Shown: positions 49,368 through 58,621, numbered from the stretch's first letter. The stretch: 64,000 bases of DNA from Devosia sp. 66-14 (GCA_001899085.1 MKVB01000002.1:249200-313199), one strand, 5' to 3'. Notes: generated by a model not told the origin, from the letters alone. Program-made: numbers and translations.

Positions 49368-51212
49368 TTGAAAAGCACCACGCGCAGTACTACCGGGGCA
49401 GCCCCGACCAGCAAGCTCGGCAGCAAGGGCGAAGCCCTGAAGACCGGCCAGCGGGACCTGAGGCCGATCCGCCGGCTGATGCCCTTCGTGCTGAAATACC
49501 CCTGGCGGGTCACGCTGACCATCGGGTTCCTGCTCGTTTCGACCCTGTCATCGCTGGTGATCCCGTCGCTGGCCGGCAAGATCATCGACAAGGGGTTCGT
49601 CGAGCAGAACCTCTCCATGGTCGGCCAGTATGGGTTGATCGCCATCGGCGTGGCGCTGGTAATGGCGCTGGCCAGCGCCGGCCGGTTCTATTTCATCTCG
49701 GTGCTGGGCGAGCGTGTCCTCACCGATCTGCGCCGGAAGGTGTTCGACCACCTGCTGACGCTCGACTCGGCGTTCTTCGACCTGCATCGGGTGGGTGAGC
49801 TCACCTCGCGGCTCAACGGCGACGTGGCGACGATCCGCGGCGCCATCGGCACGAGCCTGTCGATCATGCTGCGCGGAGCGGTGACGCTGGTCGGCGCCGT
49901 GACGCTGATGTTCCTCACCAGTCCTTACCTCGCGCTCACCATCGTCATCGTCGGGCCGGCCATTCTCATTCCGGTAATGCTCTACGCCCGCCGGCTGCGG
50001 CGGATGTCGCGGCGCACCCAGGACGCCCTGGCCGACATGTCGGCGATGGCGACCGAGGCGCTCGGGGCGAGCAAGACGATCAAGAGCTTCGTGCAGGAGC
50101 CCGAGCAGTCGCGGCTGTATGGTTCGCGCGCCGAGGAATCGTTCGAGGCTGAAGTCAGCCGGGTCGGGGCGCGCGCCGCGCTGCTCGGCGGGTTGCTGTT
50201 CCTGTCCACCGCGGCGCTGGTGGTGCTGGTCTGGTGGGGGGCCAACGCGGTGTTTACCGGCGTCGTCACCGTGGGCGAGCTGGCGCAGTTCATGATCTAC
50301 GCGCTGATGGCGAGCAACGCGCTGACCAATCTGTCGGAGATCATGGGGCTGATCCATACGGTGTCCGGCGCCACCGAGCGGCTGGTCGAAATTCTCGACA
50401 CCGAGCCGGCGATCAAGCCGCCGCCGCACCCGCAGGCGCTGCCGGTGCCGCCGCTCGGCACCGTGGCGTTCGAGGATGTCGGCTTCTCGTACGAGACGCG
50501 CGACAGCGAGGCGGTGATCACCGACCTGAACTTTTCGATCGCGCATGGCGAGACGGTGGCACTGGTGGGTGCCTCGGGCGCCGGCAAATCGACGATCTTC
50601 GCGCTGGTGCAGCGCTTCTACGACGTGAGCCGCGGCCGCATCCTCGTCGATGGGCTCGATGTCCGCGACGTCGATCCCGAGCAGCTTCGCCGGCGTTTTG
50701 CCTATGTCGAGCAGGAACCGACGATCTTTGCCGGCACCATCGCCGACAATATCCGCTTCGGCCGCCCGGAAGCGACGTTCGCCGAAATCGAGGCGGCGTC
50801 GAAGGCGGCGCTGGTGCACGACTATGTCAGCGAGCTCAGCAACGGTTACGACTCGATCGTGGGTGAGCGTGGGGTGATGCTGTCGGGCGGGCAGAAGCAG
50901 CGGCTGGCGATCGCCCGGGCGCTGCTCAAGGATGCCCCGATCCTGCTGCTCGACGAGGCGACTTCAGCGCTCGACGCGGAAAGCGAGCGCCTGGTGCAGG
51001 TGGCGCTGGAGCGCCTGATGACCGGCCGCACCACGCTGGTGATCGCCCACCGGCTGGCCACCATCCGCGATGCCGACCGCATCCTGGTGCTTGAGAAGGG
51101 CCGCCTGATCGATCACGGCACGCATGATCAACTGGTGCGCAAGGGCGGCAAATATGCCGAGCTGGCAAGGCTGCAGTTCCGCGCCGAGCTGCAGCGCGAA
51201 GCGGTCGAGTAG
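49368..51212 (+). CDS. ABC exporter, membrane and ATPase domains fused
   Basis: The roughly 614-residue protein has six membrane helices (about 40-300) and an ATPase domain (about 360-605), with GASGAGKSTIFALVQRFYD (Walker A), LSGGQKQRLAIARALL, LLLDEATSALDAESE and the H-loop AHRLATI. This is the half-transporter layout of MsbA/BmrA-like lipid or drug exporters, working as a homodimer. The start is uncertain: TTG at 49368 keeps the basic N-terminus seen in relatives. No accessory gene is adjacent. The substrate is unknown. Confidence 0.92.
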   Translation: MKSTTRSTTGAAPTSKLGSKGEALKTGQRDLRPIRRLMPFVLKYPWRVTLTIGFLLVSTLSSLVIPSLAGKIIDKGFVEQNLSMVGQYGLIAIGVALVMALASAGRFYFISVLGERVLTDLRRKVFDHLLTLDSAFFDLHRVGELTSRLNGDVATIRGAIGTSLSIMLRGAVTLVGAVTLMFLTSPYLALTIVIVGPAILIPVMLYARRLRRMSRRTQDALADMSAMATEALGASKTIKSFVQEPEQSRLYGSRAEESFEAEVSRVGARAALLGGLLFLSTAALVVLVWWGANAVFTGVVTVGELAQFMIYALMASNALTNLSEIMGLIHTVSGATERLVEILDTEPAIKPPPHPQALPVPPLGTVAFEDVGFSYETRDSEAVITDLNFSIAHGETVALVGASGAGKSTIFALVQRFYDVSRGRILVDGLDVRDVDPEQLRRRFAYVEQEPTIFAGTIADNIRFGRPEATFAEIEAASKAALVHDYVSELSNGYDSIVGERGVMLSGGQKQRLAIARALLKDAPILLLDEATSALDAESERLVQVALERLMTGRTTLVIAHRLATIRDADRILVLEKGRLIDHGTHDQLVRKGGKYAELARLQFRAELQREAVE

Positions 51213-51230
51213 GGCGCGGCGCTCTCAGTC

Positions 51231-51416
51231 GTCATCTCCCCCCTTTGCGGGGGAGAAAGCGAAAACTTGGGCTTAGCGCAGCTAAGTCCTTAGTTTTCGC
51301 AAGAGGGGGGACGTTGCGCCACCGTGCCGTCCATGTCCCCCCTCTTGGAATTTCTAAGGCTTAGCGAAGGGCTAAGCCCAAGAAATTCCATTCTCCCCCG
51401 CAAGGGGGGAGATGAC
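51231..51416. repeat. Large nested inverted repeat between convergent genes
   Basis: The outer arms (51231-51256 and 51392-51416) match in 25 of 26 positions allowing one gap. Inside lie a perfect 12-bp pair (AAGAGGGGGGAC at about 51301-51312 and GTCCCCCCTCTT at 51335-51346) and two further imperfect hairpins, each built around GCTTAGC/GCTAAG. The whole 186-bp unit can fold into a cruciform with several stems. It fills the gap between the ABC exporter gene and the OmpA/MotB-like gene and is not coding. Confidence 0.85.
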
Positions 51417-51431
51417 CGAGAGATCGGAGGC

Positions 51432-52457
51432 TTACTCGGTCAGCTTGAACTCGATGCGGCGGTTGCGGCGGTAGGCCTCGTCGCTGTCGCCTGGATCGAT
51501 CGGCGAGAATTCGCCGAAGCCGGCGGGCACCAGGCGGTTGGCCGGGACCCCCTGGGTGATCAGATACTTGGCCACGGCGATGGCGCGGGCGGCGGACAGC
51601 TCCCAGTTGGAGGGGAATTCCGGCGTGTTGATGGGCCGCTTGTCGGTATGGCCGTCGATGCGCAGCACCCAGTTCACATCGTCGGGAATCTGCGTCTGCA
51701 GCTCCTTGATGGCGCTGGCGAGCTTGGCGAGTTCGGTCTGGCCCTCGGTCGAGATGGCGGCCTGGCCGGCATCGAACAGCACCTCGGACTGGAACACGAA
51801 GCGGTCGCCGACGACGCGCACATCGGCGCGGCCCTCCAGCACCTGGCGCAGCTTGCCGAAGAAATCCGAGCGATAGCGGCTGAGATCCTGCACACGCTGC
51901 GCCAGCGCCAGGTTGAGCCGGCGACCGAGGTCGGCGATCTGCGTGCGGTTGGCCGTCTCGGTTGTTTCCGAGGCCTGCAATGCTGCCTCGAGGGCTGCCA
52001 GCTGGGTGCGCAAGGCGGCCAACTGCTGGTTGAGCAGCGCCACCTGTGCGGTCGCCTCGCGCGACATGTCCTGCTGGGCGGTAAGATCGGATTCGAGCTG
52101 CGCGATCGTTGCGTCCTTGCCGTCGCTGCCGGCTCCGACGCCGGCCAGCTGCGCCGCCATCTGATCGCGCTCGGTGGTGGCGGACGAGAGCGTGGCGGTC
52201 AGCGTCGCAATGGTCGATTCAAGATCGCCGGAGTTGACCTTCTCGAGCTGCAGCAGTTCGGTCAGCTCGGCGATCTGGGCGTTGAGCCGGCTCATCGCGG
52301 TGTCCTTGCCGCTGATTTCCTGGCCGAGGAAGAACTGGCTCAGCATGAACAGCGAGAGCAGGAAAATGATGACGAGCAGCAGGCTCGACAGGGCGTCGAC
52401 AAAGCCGGGCCAGTAATTGGTGACCTGGGAGCGGCGCGATCGGGTCGACATGGCCAT
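51432..52457 (-). CDS. MotB/OmpA-like membrane-anchored peptidoglycan-binding protein
   Basis: The 341-residue protein has one N-terminal helix (about 18-46, GFVDALSSLLLVIIFLLSLFML) with an Asp (D21) at its start, in the spot of the proton-carrying Asp of MotB. A long coiled coil follows (about 55-205, LESTIATLTATLSSATTERDQ and more), then an OmpA-like peptidoglycan domain (about 225-340; LRIDGHTDKRPI, NWELSAARAIAVAKYLI, RRNRRIEFKL). It pairs with the MotA-like gene immediately upstream. It likely anchors an ion-driven complex to the wall, not a flagellum. Confidence 0.9.
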   Translation of the reverse strand: MAMSTRSRRSQVTNYWPGFVDALSSLLLVIIFLLSLFMLSQFFLGQEISGKDTAMSRLNAQIAELTELLQLEKVNSGDLESTIATLTATLSSATTERDQMAAQLAGVGAGSDGKDATIAQLESDLTAQQDMSREATAQVALLNQQLAALRTQLAALEAALQASETTETANRTQIADLGRRLNLALAQRVQDLSRYRSDFFGKLRQVLEGRADVRVVGDRFVFQSEVLFDAGQAAISTEGQTELAKLASAIKELQTQIPDDVNWVLRIDGHTDKRPINTPEFPSNWELSAARAIAVAKYLITQGVPANRLVPAGFGEFSPIDPGDSDEAYRRNRRIEFKLTE

Positions 52458-52472
52458 GGCAGGATCCCCGGC

Positions 52473-53468
52473 CTAGTTCGGACGCCGGTCGGATTCGCCC
52501 TCGCGCAGCATCGCTTCCATCAGCTCGCGCAGCTTCTTGTTGGTCTCGCCCTGCTGGATGATGTGGCCGCGCAGGTCTTCCTGCTCGGCCTTGATGTGCT
52601 TGACCAGGCCATCGATGCCGCGTGCCAGCTCGGCCATGGCGCGGATGGCGTTCTGCGACGAACCGGAATTCTGCAGCGTCGTGCCGAACTGCGCCAGCAT
52701 CGCCGACATCTCGTCGCCCGAAACCCCGAGGCCGGTCGCCTGCATCTGGGTGACCGGGTGGTCGAGCTCGGTCATCGAGGTCATCCAATCTTCGAGGTCG
52801 GTGTAGAAGGCGTTCTGCGCCTGGCTCGCCTGCAGGTCGAGGAAGCCGAGGATCAGCGAACCGGAGAGGCCGAGCAACGACGCCGAGAAGGCGGTGCCCA
52901 TGCCGCCGAGCGGCGCGGCGAGGCCTTCCTTGAGGTTGGAGAACAAGGTCGCCGTGTCGCCGGCCGTGGCGTCCAGCGCCTGGATGGTCGAGGCGACATG
53001 GGTGACGGTTTCGAGCAGGCCGTAAAAGGTGCCGAGCAGGCCGAGGAAGACCAGGAGGCCGGTCAGGTAGCGCGAGGTATCCTTGGCTTCATCGAGGCGG
53101 TTGCCGACGGAATCGAGGATCGAGCGCATCGAAGAGGGGGGGATCACCGCCTCGCCGAGCCGGTCGCGCAGCAGGTTCGCCACCGGCGCCAGCAGCCGTG
53201 GCTGTACGGCGGGCATGCGGCCCTCCTGCAGGGCGTTGACCCAGTTGATCTCCGGGAACAGCCGGATCACCTGGCGGAAACTCAGGATGATGCCGATGAA
53301 CAGGGTCAACAGAATCAACGAGTTGATGAACGGGTTGGCCCAGAAGAAGATCAGCAGCTGGTTGGCGAGGATGGCGGCGACGAGCGCCACCAGCACCAGG
53401 AAGATGACGATCTTGACCAGATAGACCGCGGGGCTCGCCAGGCGATACGGGTCGTAAGTCTGCGACAT
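52473..53468 (-). CDS. MotA/ExbB-like membrane protein
   Basis: The 331-residue protein has helices near 20-42 (VYLVKIVIFLVLVALVAAILA) and 45-68, then a pair around 135-225 (YLTGLLVFLGLLGTFYGLLETV and GMGTAFSASLLGLSGSLILGF), with the LGTFxGLLET pattern of MotA/TolQ/ExbB channel proteins. A C-terminal cytosolic coiled-coil tail follows. It partners the MotB-like protein encoded 15 bp downstream. No flagellar genes are near, so the pair is probably a wall-linked motor or transport energiser of unknown purpose. The ATG is at 53468. Confidence 0.88.
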   Translation of the reverse strand: MSQTYDPYRLASPAVYLVKIVIFLVLVALVAAILANQLLIFFWANPFINSLILLTLFIGIILSFRQVIRLFPEINWVNALQEGRMPAVQPRLLAPVANLLRDRLGEAVIPPSSMRSILDSVGNRLDEAKDTSRYLTGLLVFLGLLGTFYGLLETVTHVASTIQALDATAGDTATLFSNLKEGLAAPLGGMGTAFSASLLGLSGSLILGFLDLQASQAQNAFYTDLEDWMTSMTELDHPVTQMQATGLGVSGDEMSAMLAQFGTTLQNSGSSQNAIRAMAELARGIDGLVKHIKAEQEDLRGHIIQQGETNKKLRELMEAMLREGESDRRPN

Positions 53469-53616
53469 GTCGCGGCCCCCATGCTCGAATGAAATCGGCC
53501 TGACAATAGTGCGCTTCGGCGAAGCCACGCAACGGTCGGCAACCCGCGATGCGGGTTAACCCCATGAAATCCCGACAATGCGACCTGAGGGTGACGGCAC
53601 CGCCACCTGCCGCGGC

Positions 53617-54408
53617 TCAGTTGACCGCTTTGACGATCTTAAGCAGCTGGCCCTGGATGATCTCGTTGCCGGCGATGACCTGGCCGTTCCAGACCGAGCC
53701 GGTGGTGCCGGCATAGTCGGTCATCGTGCCGCCCGCTTCACGCAGCATCAGCAGGCCGGGCGCCACGTCCCAGGGGGCGAGACCGGCTTCCCAGTAGCCG
53801 TCGAAGCGACCGGCGGCGAGCCAGGCGAGATCGGTCGAGGCCGAGCCGGTGCGGCGGATGCCGGAAACCGCCGGAACGACCTGCGCCATCTGCTTCAACT
53901 GCAGCAGGTCGAGGGCACGGCCGCGCGAGTTGATGCCGGTGACCACCACTGCATCGGCCAGGTGCTTGCGGTTGGCGACACGCAGGCGCTTGCGGTCGTT
54001 CAGCCAGGCGCCGCCGCCCTTTTCGGCGGTGAACAGCTCTTCCATCGCCGGGTTGTAGATCACCGAGGCGACGATCTCGTTGTTGCGCTCGAGCGCGATG
54101 GCGCAGGCGAACATCGGGATGCCATGGAGGAAATTGGTGGTGCCGTCGAGCGGGTCGACGATCCAGCGATGCTGACCGTCGCTGCCTTTCACCTCGGTGC
54201 CCTCCTCACCGAGGAAGGAATAGGTCGGGCGGGCCTTCTGCAGCTCGTTGAAGACGATCTCTTCGGCGCGCTTGTCGGCATTGGAAACGAAGTCCGCCGG
54301 GCCTTTCACCGAGACCTGCAGGTTCTCGACCTCGCCGAAATCCTTGGCAAGCGAGCGGCCGGCTTTGGTAGCGGCCTGGACCATGACGTTGAGAAGCGCC
54401 GAGCGCAT
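53617..54408 (-). CDS. suhB: Inositol monophosphatase-family phosphatase
   Basis: The 263-residue protein has the FIG superfamily metal sites: the Glu of LGEEGTE, DPLDGTTNFLHGIP and the later WDVAPGLLMLREAGG. The N-terminal VSVKGPADFVSNADKRAEE also matches. SuhB-type enzymes hydrolyse inositol 1-phosphate, and the E. coli one also assists rRNA transcription; which applies here is not clear. It lies between the Sel1-repeat and MotA-like genes on the same strand. Confidence 0.9.
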   Translation of the reverse strand: MRSALLNVMVQAATKAGRSLAKDFGEVENLQVSVKGPADFVSNADKRAEEIVFNELQKARPTYSFLGEEGTEVKGSDGQHRWIVDPLDGTTNFLHGIPMFACAIALERNNEIVASVIYNPAMEELFTAEKGGGAWLNDRKRLRVANRKHLADAVVVTGINSRGRALDLLQLKQMAQVVPAVSGIRRTGSASTDLAWLAAGRFDGYWEAGLAPWDVAPGLLMLREAGGTMTDYAGTTGSVWNGQVIAGNEIIQGQLLKIVKAVN

Positions 54409-54472
54409 GGGGAAAACTCCGCGCGAGAAACCGGAAACGTGGGAAGGGCCGCTATGTGCCCGAGAACGCCGC

Positions 54473-55591
54473 TCAGTTCAAGGGCGTCTCGGCCGGCGTC
54501 GACGTCTCAGGGGTCGGCGTGGTGTTGGCCGCCACCTTGGTGGGGGGCCGGGACGGCCAGAAGCGGGCCCGTTCTTCGGCGCGGGTCAACTGCTCGGGCT
54601 TGATCGGCGCCAGCAGCTTGTCCAGTTGTGCGTCCTTGAGGCCCTGTCGGCGCGCCAGCGCGCGGTACATGGCTGCGTCCTCGAGACTGGCGGTCACGCC
54701 TTCGCCGGCCGCGAGCAGCTTGGCGTAGCGGTTCTGCGCCACCGGGTTGCCGCCATCGGCGGCGCGGGCATACCAGCTGGCGGCGGCAGCACGATCGACG
54801 GGCACGCCCTTACCCAGATAGAGCACGGTGGCGTAGTCGACCTGCGCGGCGGCGAGACCATCCTCGGCGGCGAGGCGCAGCTGTTCGGCGGCCGCCTTCG
54901 GGTCGGGCGCGATGCCGGCGCCTTCGGTCAGCATCCCGGCATAATCGTAGCGGGCTTCGGTAATGCCCGAATTGGCGGCCTCGCCGATCAGTTGCGCGGC
55001 CTTGGTCAGGCTGGGATCGGCGTAGATGCCTTCGACATGCAGCAGGCCCAGATTGTACTTGGCCGCCATGTTGCCGGCATCGGCGGCGATCTGGAACAGC
55101 TCGGCGGCGTGCTTGCGGTCCTTGGCGACGCCGTGACCATCCTGGTAGAGCATCGCCAGCTCGAAGGTGGCGAGCGCGTCGCCATGCTTGCTCGCCATGC
55201 CGTACCAGCTGGCGGCCGCGGCAAAATCCTCGGGCACGCCAAGGCCCTTGGCATAGATCTCGGCAATCAGCGTCTGGGCGTGCGGATCGCCCTTTTCGGC
55301 GCGGGGCAGGGCCAGGTCGAGGGCGGTGAGGAAGAACCCGCGCTGGTAGGCGCCATAGGCCGGATCGATCTTTTCGCCGAACACCGAGTCGCTGATGGTG
55401 AGGGCATCGGGAGCCGGCTGGTTGAGGAACTCCTCCGGCACCGGGCCGATCGGCAGCTCTTCCATCCCCAGATTGTCGGGGAACTGCATGTCCTTGGGCC
55501 GCAGGTCTTCGAAATCGGTGCGGTTGGCCTGCGCCAGCGCCGGCAGCGACAGGCCCGCAAGCAGCAGCGCCAGCCCCAGGCAGCGCATCAT
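54473..55591 (-). CDS. Sel1-repeat (TPR-like) protein
   Basis: The 372-residue protein has a signal peptide (MMRCLGLALLLAGLSLPALAQA) and a region of about seven Sel1-type repeats (for example AEKGDPHAQTLIAEIYAKG, DFAAAASWYGMASKHGD and DAGNMAAKYNLGLLHVEG), each a helical pair that mediates protein contacts. It is likely periplasmic. The tail is Pro/Thr-rich. I start it at 55591, where ATGA overlaps the stop of the ThiE-like gene. Role unknown. Confidence 0.88.
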   Translation of the reverse strand: MMRCLGLALLLAGLSLPALAQANRTDFEDLRPKDMQFPDNLGMEELPIGPVPEEFLNQPAPDALTISDSVFGEKIDPAYGAYQRGFFLTALDLALPRAEKGDPHAQTLIAEIYAKGLGVPEDFAAAASWYGMASKHGDALATFELAMLYQDGHGVAKDRKHAAELFQIAADAGNMAAKYNLGLLHVEGIYADPSLTKAAQLIGEAANSGITEARYDYAGMLTEGAGIAPDPKAAAEQLRLAAEDGLAAAQVDYATVLYLGKGVPVDRAAAASWYARAADGGNPVAQNRYAKLLAAGEGVTASLEDAAMYRALARRQGLKDAQLDKLLAPIKPEQLTRAEERARFWPSRPPTKVAANTTPTPETSTPAETPLN

Positions 55592-56142
55592 TTCGTCGGC
55601 TCCGCAACCGTCAACGGCAGGCCGATGAACTCGCAGTCGCCGGCGTCGTAGCTGGCGGGGCCGGCCTCGGGGTCTGACAGCACGCTCGGGATCTCCATCG
55701 TCTCGGCCCACCACTGCGCCATTTCGCGCTCGGGCGCCGATATGGAACCGGAAAGCGGCCCAAATAGGATGTAGTCGACGCCCGCTTCGCCTTTCAGCAT
55801 GGCGTCGTCGCGCGAGTGGATGTCGCCGGCCCCGACGATCATCCTGGGCTTCAGTGCGGCGATCGCTTCCTCGACTGCCTTGATGCCGCCGGGGACGTGC
55901 AGGCCGTCCGCACCGACAAGGCGCACCAGACCGGGCTCGCCCTCGATCAGCACGGCGGCGCCCTTTGCCTGCGCCAGCGGCACGATGCGCTTGGCCAGCT
56001 CCTTGTAGGCGTTCTCGGCAAGATTGCCGCGCGGCAGCAGCAGGGCGGCGACTTCGTCGCGATCGAGCGTGACGTTCAGCGCGGCAACGAGCTGCTCGAT
56101 CGGCTGGTCGGTGGGAGCGATGAGGAAGATTTCGGCTGACAT
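55588..56142 (-). CDS. ThiE/TenI-like TIM-barrel protein (divergent)
   Basis: The 184-residue protein has the ThiE barrel outline: AALLLPRGN, AVLIEGEPGLVRLVGADGLHVPGG, PRMIVGAGDIHSRDDAMLKGEAGVDYILFGPLSG. It lacks the usual phosphate-binding TxTK of thiamine phosphate synthase in the FGP loop (here SGSISAPER) and is shorter than the usual 210 residues, so the activity is doubtful. It lies just upstream of the Sel1-repeat gene and downstream of the aldolase gene. No other thiamine genes are near. Confidence 0.75.
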   Translation of the reverse strand: MSAEIFLIAPTDQPIEQLVAALNVTLDRDEVAALLLPRGNLAENAYKELAKRIVPLAQAKGAAVLIEGEPGLVRLVGADGLHVPGGIKAVEEAIAALKPRMIVGAGDIHSRDDAMLKGEAGVDYILFGPLSGSISAPEREMAQWWAETMEIPSVLSDPEAGPASYDAGDCEFIGLPLTVAEPTK

Positions 56143-56219
56143 GGCGGTGTTATAGCGGCCCCGCCGCCGATGTGGAGCCGGATTCTGGCCGGAGCTGGGC
56201 GAGCGGTTACCAGCGCGAA

Positions 56220-56244
56220 AAGAAAAGGGGCGCCGAGGCGCCCC
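56220..56244 (-). terminator. Terminator after the aldolase gene
   Basis: GGGGCGC (56227-56233) pairs with GCGCCCC (56238-56244) with a CGAG loop; on the minus strand it is followed by CTTTTCTTTTC. It lies 31 bp after the aldolase stop codon. Confidence 0.8.
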
Positions 56245-56274
56245 AGTCGTCGGGAAGAAGGGGAGCGCCGGAGG

Positions 56275-57300
56275 TCAGGCGGCGAGGTCGAGTTCGGGCT
56301 TGTACTGGCCGAGCGCGGCCAGCGCGTTCATCCTGGCGCGGTGCGTGAAGGCCTCCTGCGCCGCCTTGACGTTCTGCGCCTCGCCGTTCCAGGTCACCAG
56401 CGCCGAGGTTTGCAGCGCCCGGCCGTAGGAGAAGGTGAGCGCCCAGGGCAGGCCGCCGATCTGGTTCATCGCCGAGAGGTGCGCCGTCGCCTCTTCATCA
56501 GACTGGCCGCCCGACAGGAAGGCGATGCCCGGCACCGCAGCCGGCACGAAGCGGCGGAGCGTTTCCACGGTGCGCTGCGCCACTTCCTCGACGCTGGCGC
56601 GCTCACGCGAGCGCAGGCCTGGGGTGACCATGTTGGGTTTCAGCAGCATGCCGCTCAGATCGACGCCGGCGAGGCGCAATTCCTTGAACACCGCCTCGAG
56701 CGTCTCGCCCGTCACGTCCTCGCAGCGCTGGATCGAGTGATCGCCCGGCTCGCCATCGGCCAGCACTTCGGGCTCGACCACCGGCACGATACCGGCTTCC
56801 TGGCAATACATGGCATAGCGGGCGAGCGCATGGGCGTTGGCGCGAATGCCGTTGCGGGAGGGGGCGTAGGAGGTGATGGCGATGACGCCGCGCCACTTGG
56901 CGAAGCCGGCGCCGAGCTTGGCGTAGTGCGCCAGCCGCTGGCGCAATCCATCGAGGCCCTCGGTGATCTTTTCGTCCTTGCTGCCGGGCATCGGCAGGGC
57001 GCCGCGATCCACCTTGATGCCGGGGATCACGTCGGCGGCGGTGAACAGGTCGCGGAACGGCGTGCCGTCCTTGGCCTTCTGCTCCAGCGTCTCCTCGGTG
57101 AGGATGACGCCGGAGATGTAGTCGGTCATCGCGGTGGTGGAGCGGAACAGCATCTCGCGATAGTCGCGGCGGGTTTCCAGCGTCACCGGCAGGCCGATCA
57201 GCGCGAAGCGCTTGGCGATGGTGCCTTCGGATTCATCGGCGGCGAGAATGCCCTTGCCGCTGGCGACGAGCTTTTTGGCGATTGCATTGAGCGAGGCCAT
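56275..57300 (-). CDS. fda: Class I fructose-bisphosphate aldolase
   Basis: The 341-residue enzyme reversibly splits fructose 1,6-bisphosphate to DHAP and GAP. Seen are GKGILAADESEGTIAKRF, GVILTEETL, PGIKVDRG, FAKWRGVIAI, LLKPNMVTPG (the Schiff-base Lys) and GIAFLSGGQSDEEAT, all class I. The length is standard. It follows pgk with a 121-bp gap on the same strand and ends in its own terminator. In this cluster it works with pgk, gap and tkt. Confidence 0.96.
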   Translation of the reverse strand: MASLNAIAKKLVASGKGILAADESEGTIAKRFALIGLPVTLETRRDYREMLFRSTTAMTDYISGVILTEETLEQKAKDGTPFRDLFTAADVIPGIKVDRGALPMPGSKDEKITEGLDGLRQRLAHYAKLGAGFAKWRGVIAITSYAPSRNGIRANAHALARYAMYCQEAGIVPVVEPEVLADGEPGDHSIQRCEDVTGETLEAVFKELRLAGVDLSGMLLKPNMVTPGLRSRERASVEEVAQRTVETLRRFVPAAVPGIAFLSGGQSDEEATAHLSAMNQIGGLPWALTFSYGRALQTSALVTWNGEAQNVKAAQEAFTHRARMNALAALGQYKPELDLAA

Positions 57301-57421
57301 GGGGCGGGGGTCTCCGTTTTTGCAATGAGCGGAGCATGCCCCACGACCTCTATCGCGGTCGATTGGACGTTCAGGTATCAGACGAAGTGTTGAGCGACGC
57401 GCCCGCCGGGGCGCGGAACGC

Positions 57422-58621
57422 CTAGCGTTTCAACGCCTCCACGCCGGGGAGGGGCTTGCCTTCCATCCATTCGAGGAAGGCGCCGCCGGCGGTGGAGACA
57501 TAGGTGAACTGGTCCTTCACCCCGGCATGGGCGAGGGCGGAGACGGTGTCGCCGCCGCCGGCGACCGACACCACCTTGCCGGCCTTGGTGCGTGCCGCGA
57601 CATATTGCGCGATCTCGACCGTGCCGTGGTCGAAGGGCTGCATCTCGAAAGCGCCGAGCGGGCCGTTCCAGACGACGGTCTTGGCCTCGTCGATGGCGCC
57701 CTTGATGCGCTCGATCGAGCCGGGCCCGACATCGAGGATCATGCCTTCGGGGTCCATCGAATCGACGCCGTAGAAGCGGTGCGGCGCGTTGGCCTCGAAG
57801 TGCCAGGCGACGGTGGCGTCGATCGGCAGGATGATGGCGCAGTGTGCGGCCTCGGCCTTGTCGCGGATGTCGTTGGCGGTCTCCGCCAGATCCTTCTCGG
57901 CCAGCGACTTGCCGACGCCTAGCCCCCCCGCATGGAGGAACGTGTTGGCCATGGCGCCGCCGATCACCAGGCCGTCGACCTTCTTGATCAGGTTGCCCAG
58001 CAGGTCGAGCTTGGTCGATACCTTGGCGCCGCCCACGATGGCGATCACCGGGCGTTCGGGGTTTCCGAGGCCCGCTTCGAGCGCCTTCAGCTCGGCCTCC
58101 ATGGCGCGCCCGGCGGCCGATGGCAGCAGGTGGGCGATCGCCTCGGTCGAAGCATGAGCGCGATGCGCGGCCGAGAAGGCGTCGTTGACGAAGATGTCGC
58201 CGAGTTCGGCCATGCGTGCGGCGAGCGCCGGGTCGTTGTCTTCTTCACCGGGATGGAAGCGGGTGTTCTCGAGCACCAGGATGGAGCCCGGAGGGGCCTC
58301 GTCGATCGCCTGCTTCGCCTTTTCCACATCGGTCCAGTCGGTGGCGATGAAGCCGACCGGATGGCCGGTCTCGTCGGCGACGGCCGGCACCACCTGCTCG
58401 AGCGAGAACTCCGGATCGACCTTGCCCTTGGGGCGGCCGAAATGGCTGAGGATGATGGCCTTGCCCTCGACCTTGATGATCTCGCGGATGGTGGGCACCA
58501 GCCGTTCGATGCGGGTGGCATCGGTCACCTTGCCATCGGCGACCGGCACGTTGAGGTCGGCACGCACCAGCACGCGCTTACCCGAAAGGTCGAAATCGTC
58601 GAGGGTCTTGAAAGCCGGCAT
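57422..58621 (-). CDS. pgk: Phosphoglycerate kinase
   Basis: The 399-residue enzyme transfers phosphate from 1,3-bisphosphoglycerate to ADP. The substrate site [31 protein letters not shown] and the ATP region [13 protein letters not shown] and [13 protein letters not shown] are diagnostic. I use ATG 58621 ([20 protein letters not shown]); an in-frame ATG at 58630 is equally possible. It lies between aldolase and the small membrane protein genes of the glycolytic cluster. Confidence 0.96.
   Translation of the reverse strand: MPAFKTLDDFDLSGKRVLVRADLNVPVADGKVTDATRIERLVPTIREIIKVEGKAIILSHFGRPKGKVDPEFSLEQVVPAVADETGHPVGFIATDWTDVEKAKQAIDEAPPGSILVLENTRFHPGEEDNDPALAARMAELGDIFVNDAFSAAHRAHASTEAIAHLLPSAAGRAMEAELKALEAGLGNPERPVIAIVGGAKVSTKLDLLGNLIKKVDGLVIGGAMANTFLHAGGLGVGKSLAEKDLAETANDIRDKAEAAHCAIILPIDATVAWHFEANAPHRFYGVDSMDPEGMILDVGPGSIERIKGAIDEAKTVVWNGPLGAFEMQPFDHGTVEIAQYVAARTKAGKVVSVAGGGDTVSALAHAGVKDQFTYVSTAGGAFLEWMEGKPLPGVEALKR

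Noticed and set aside
51432-53468. Reading the MotA/MotB-like pair as a Zorya defence system
   Set aside because: The Zorya-specific ZorC, ZorD or ZorE genes are absent; neighbours are housekeeping genes, so a defence call is not supported.
53553-53569. Hairpin AACCCGC/GCGGGTT between suhB and the MotA-like gene as a terminator
   Set aside because: No T tract follows on the minus strand and the stem is short.
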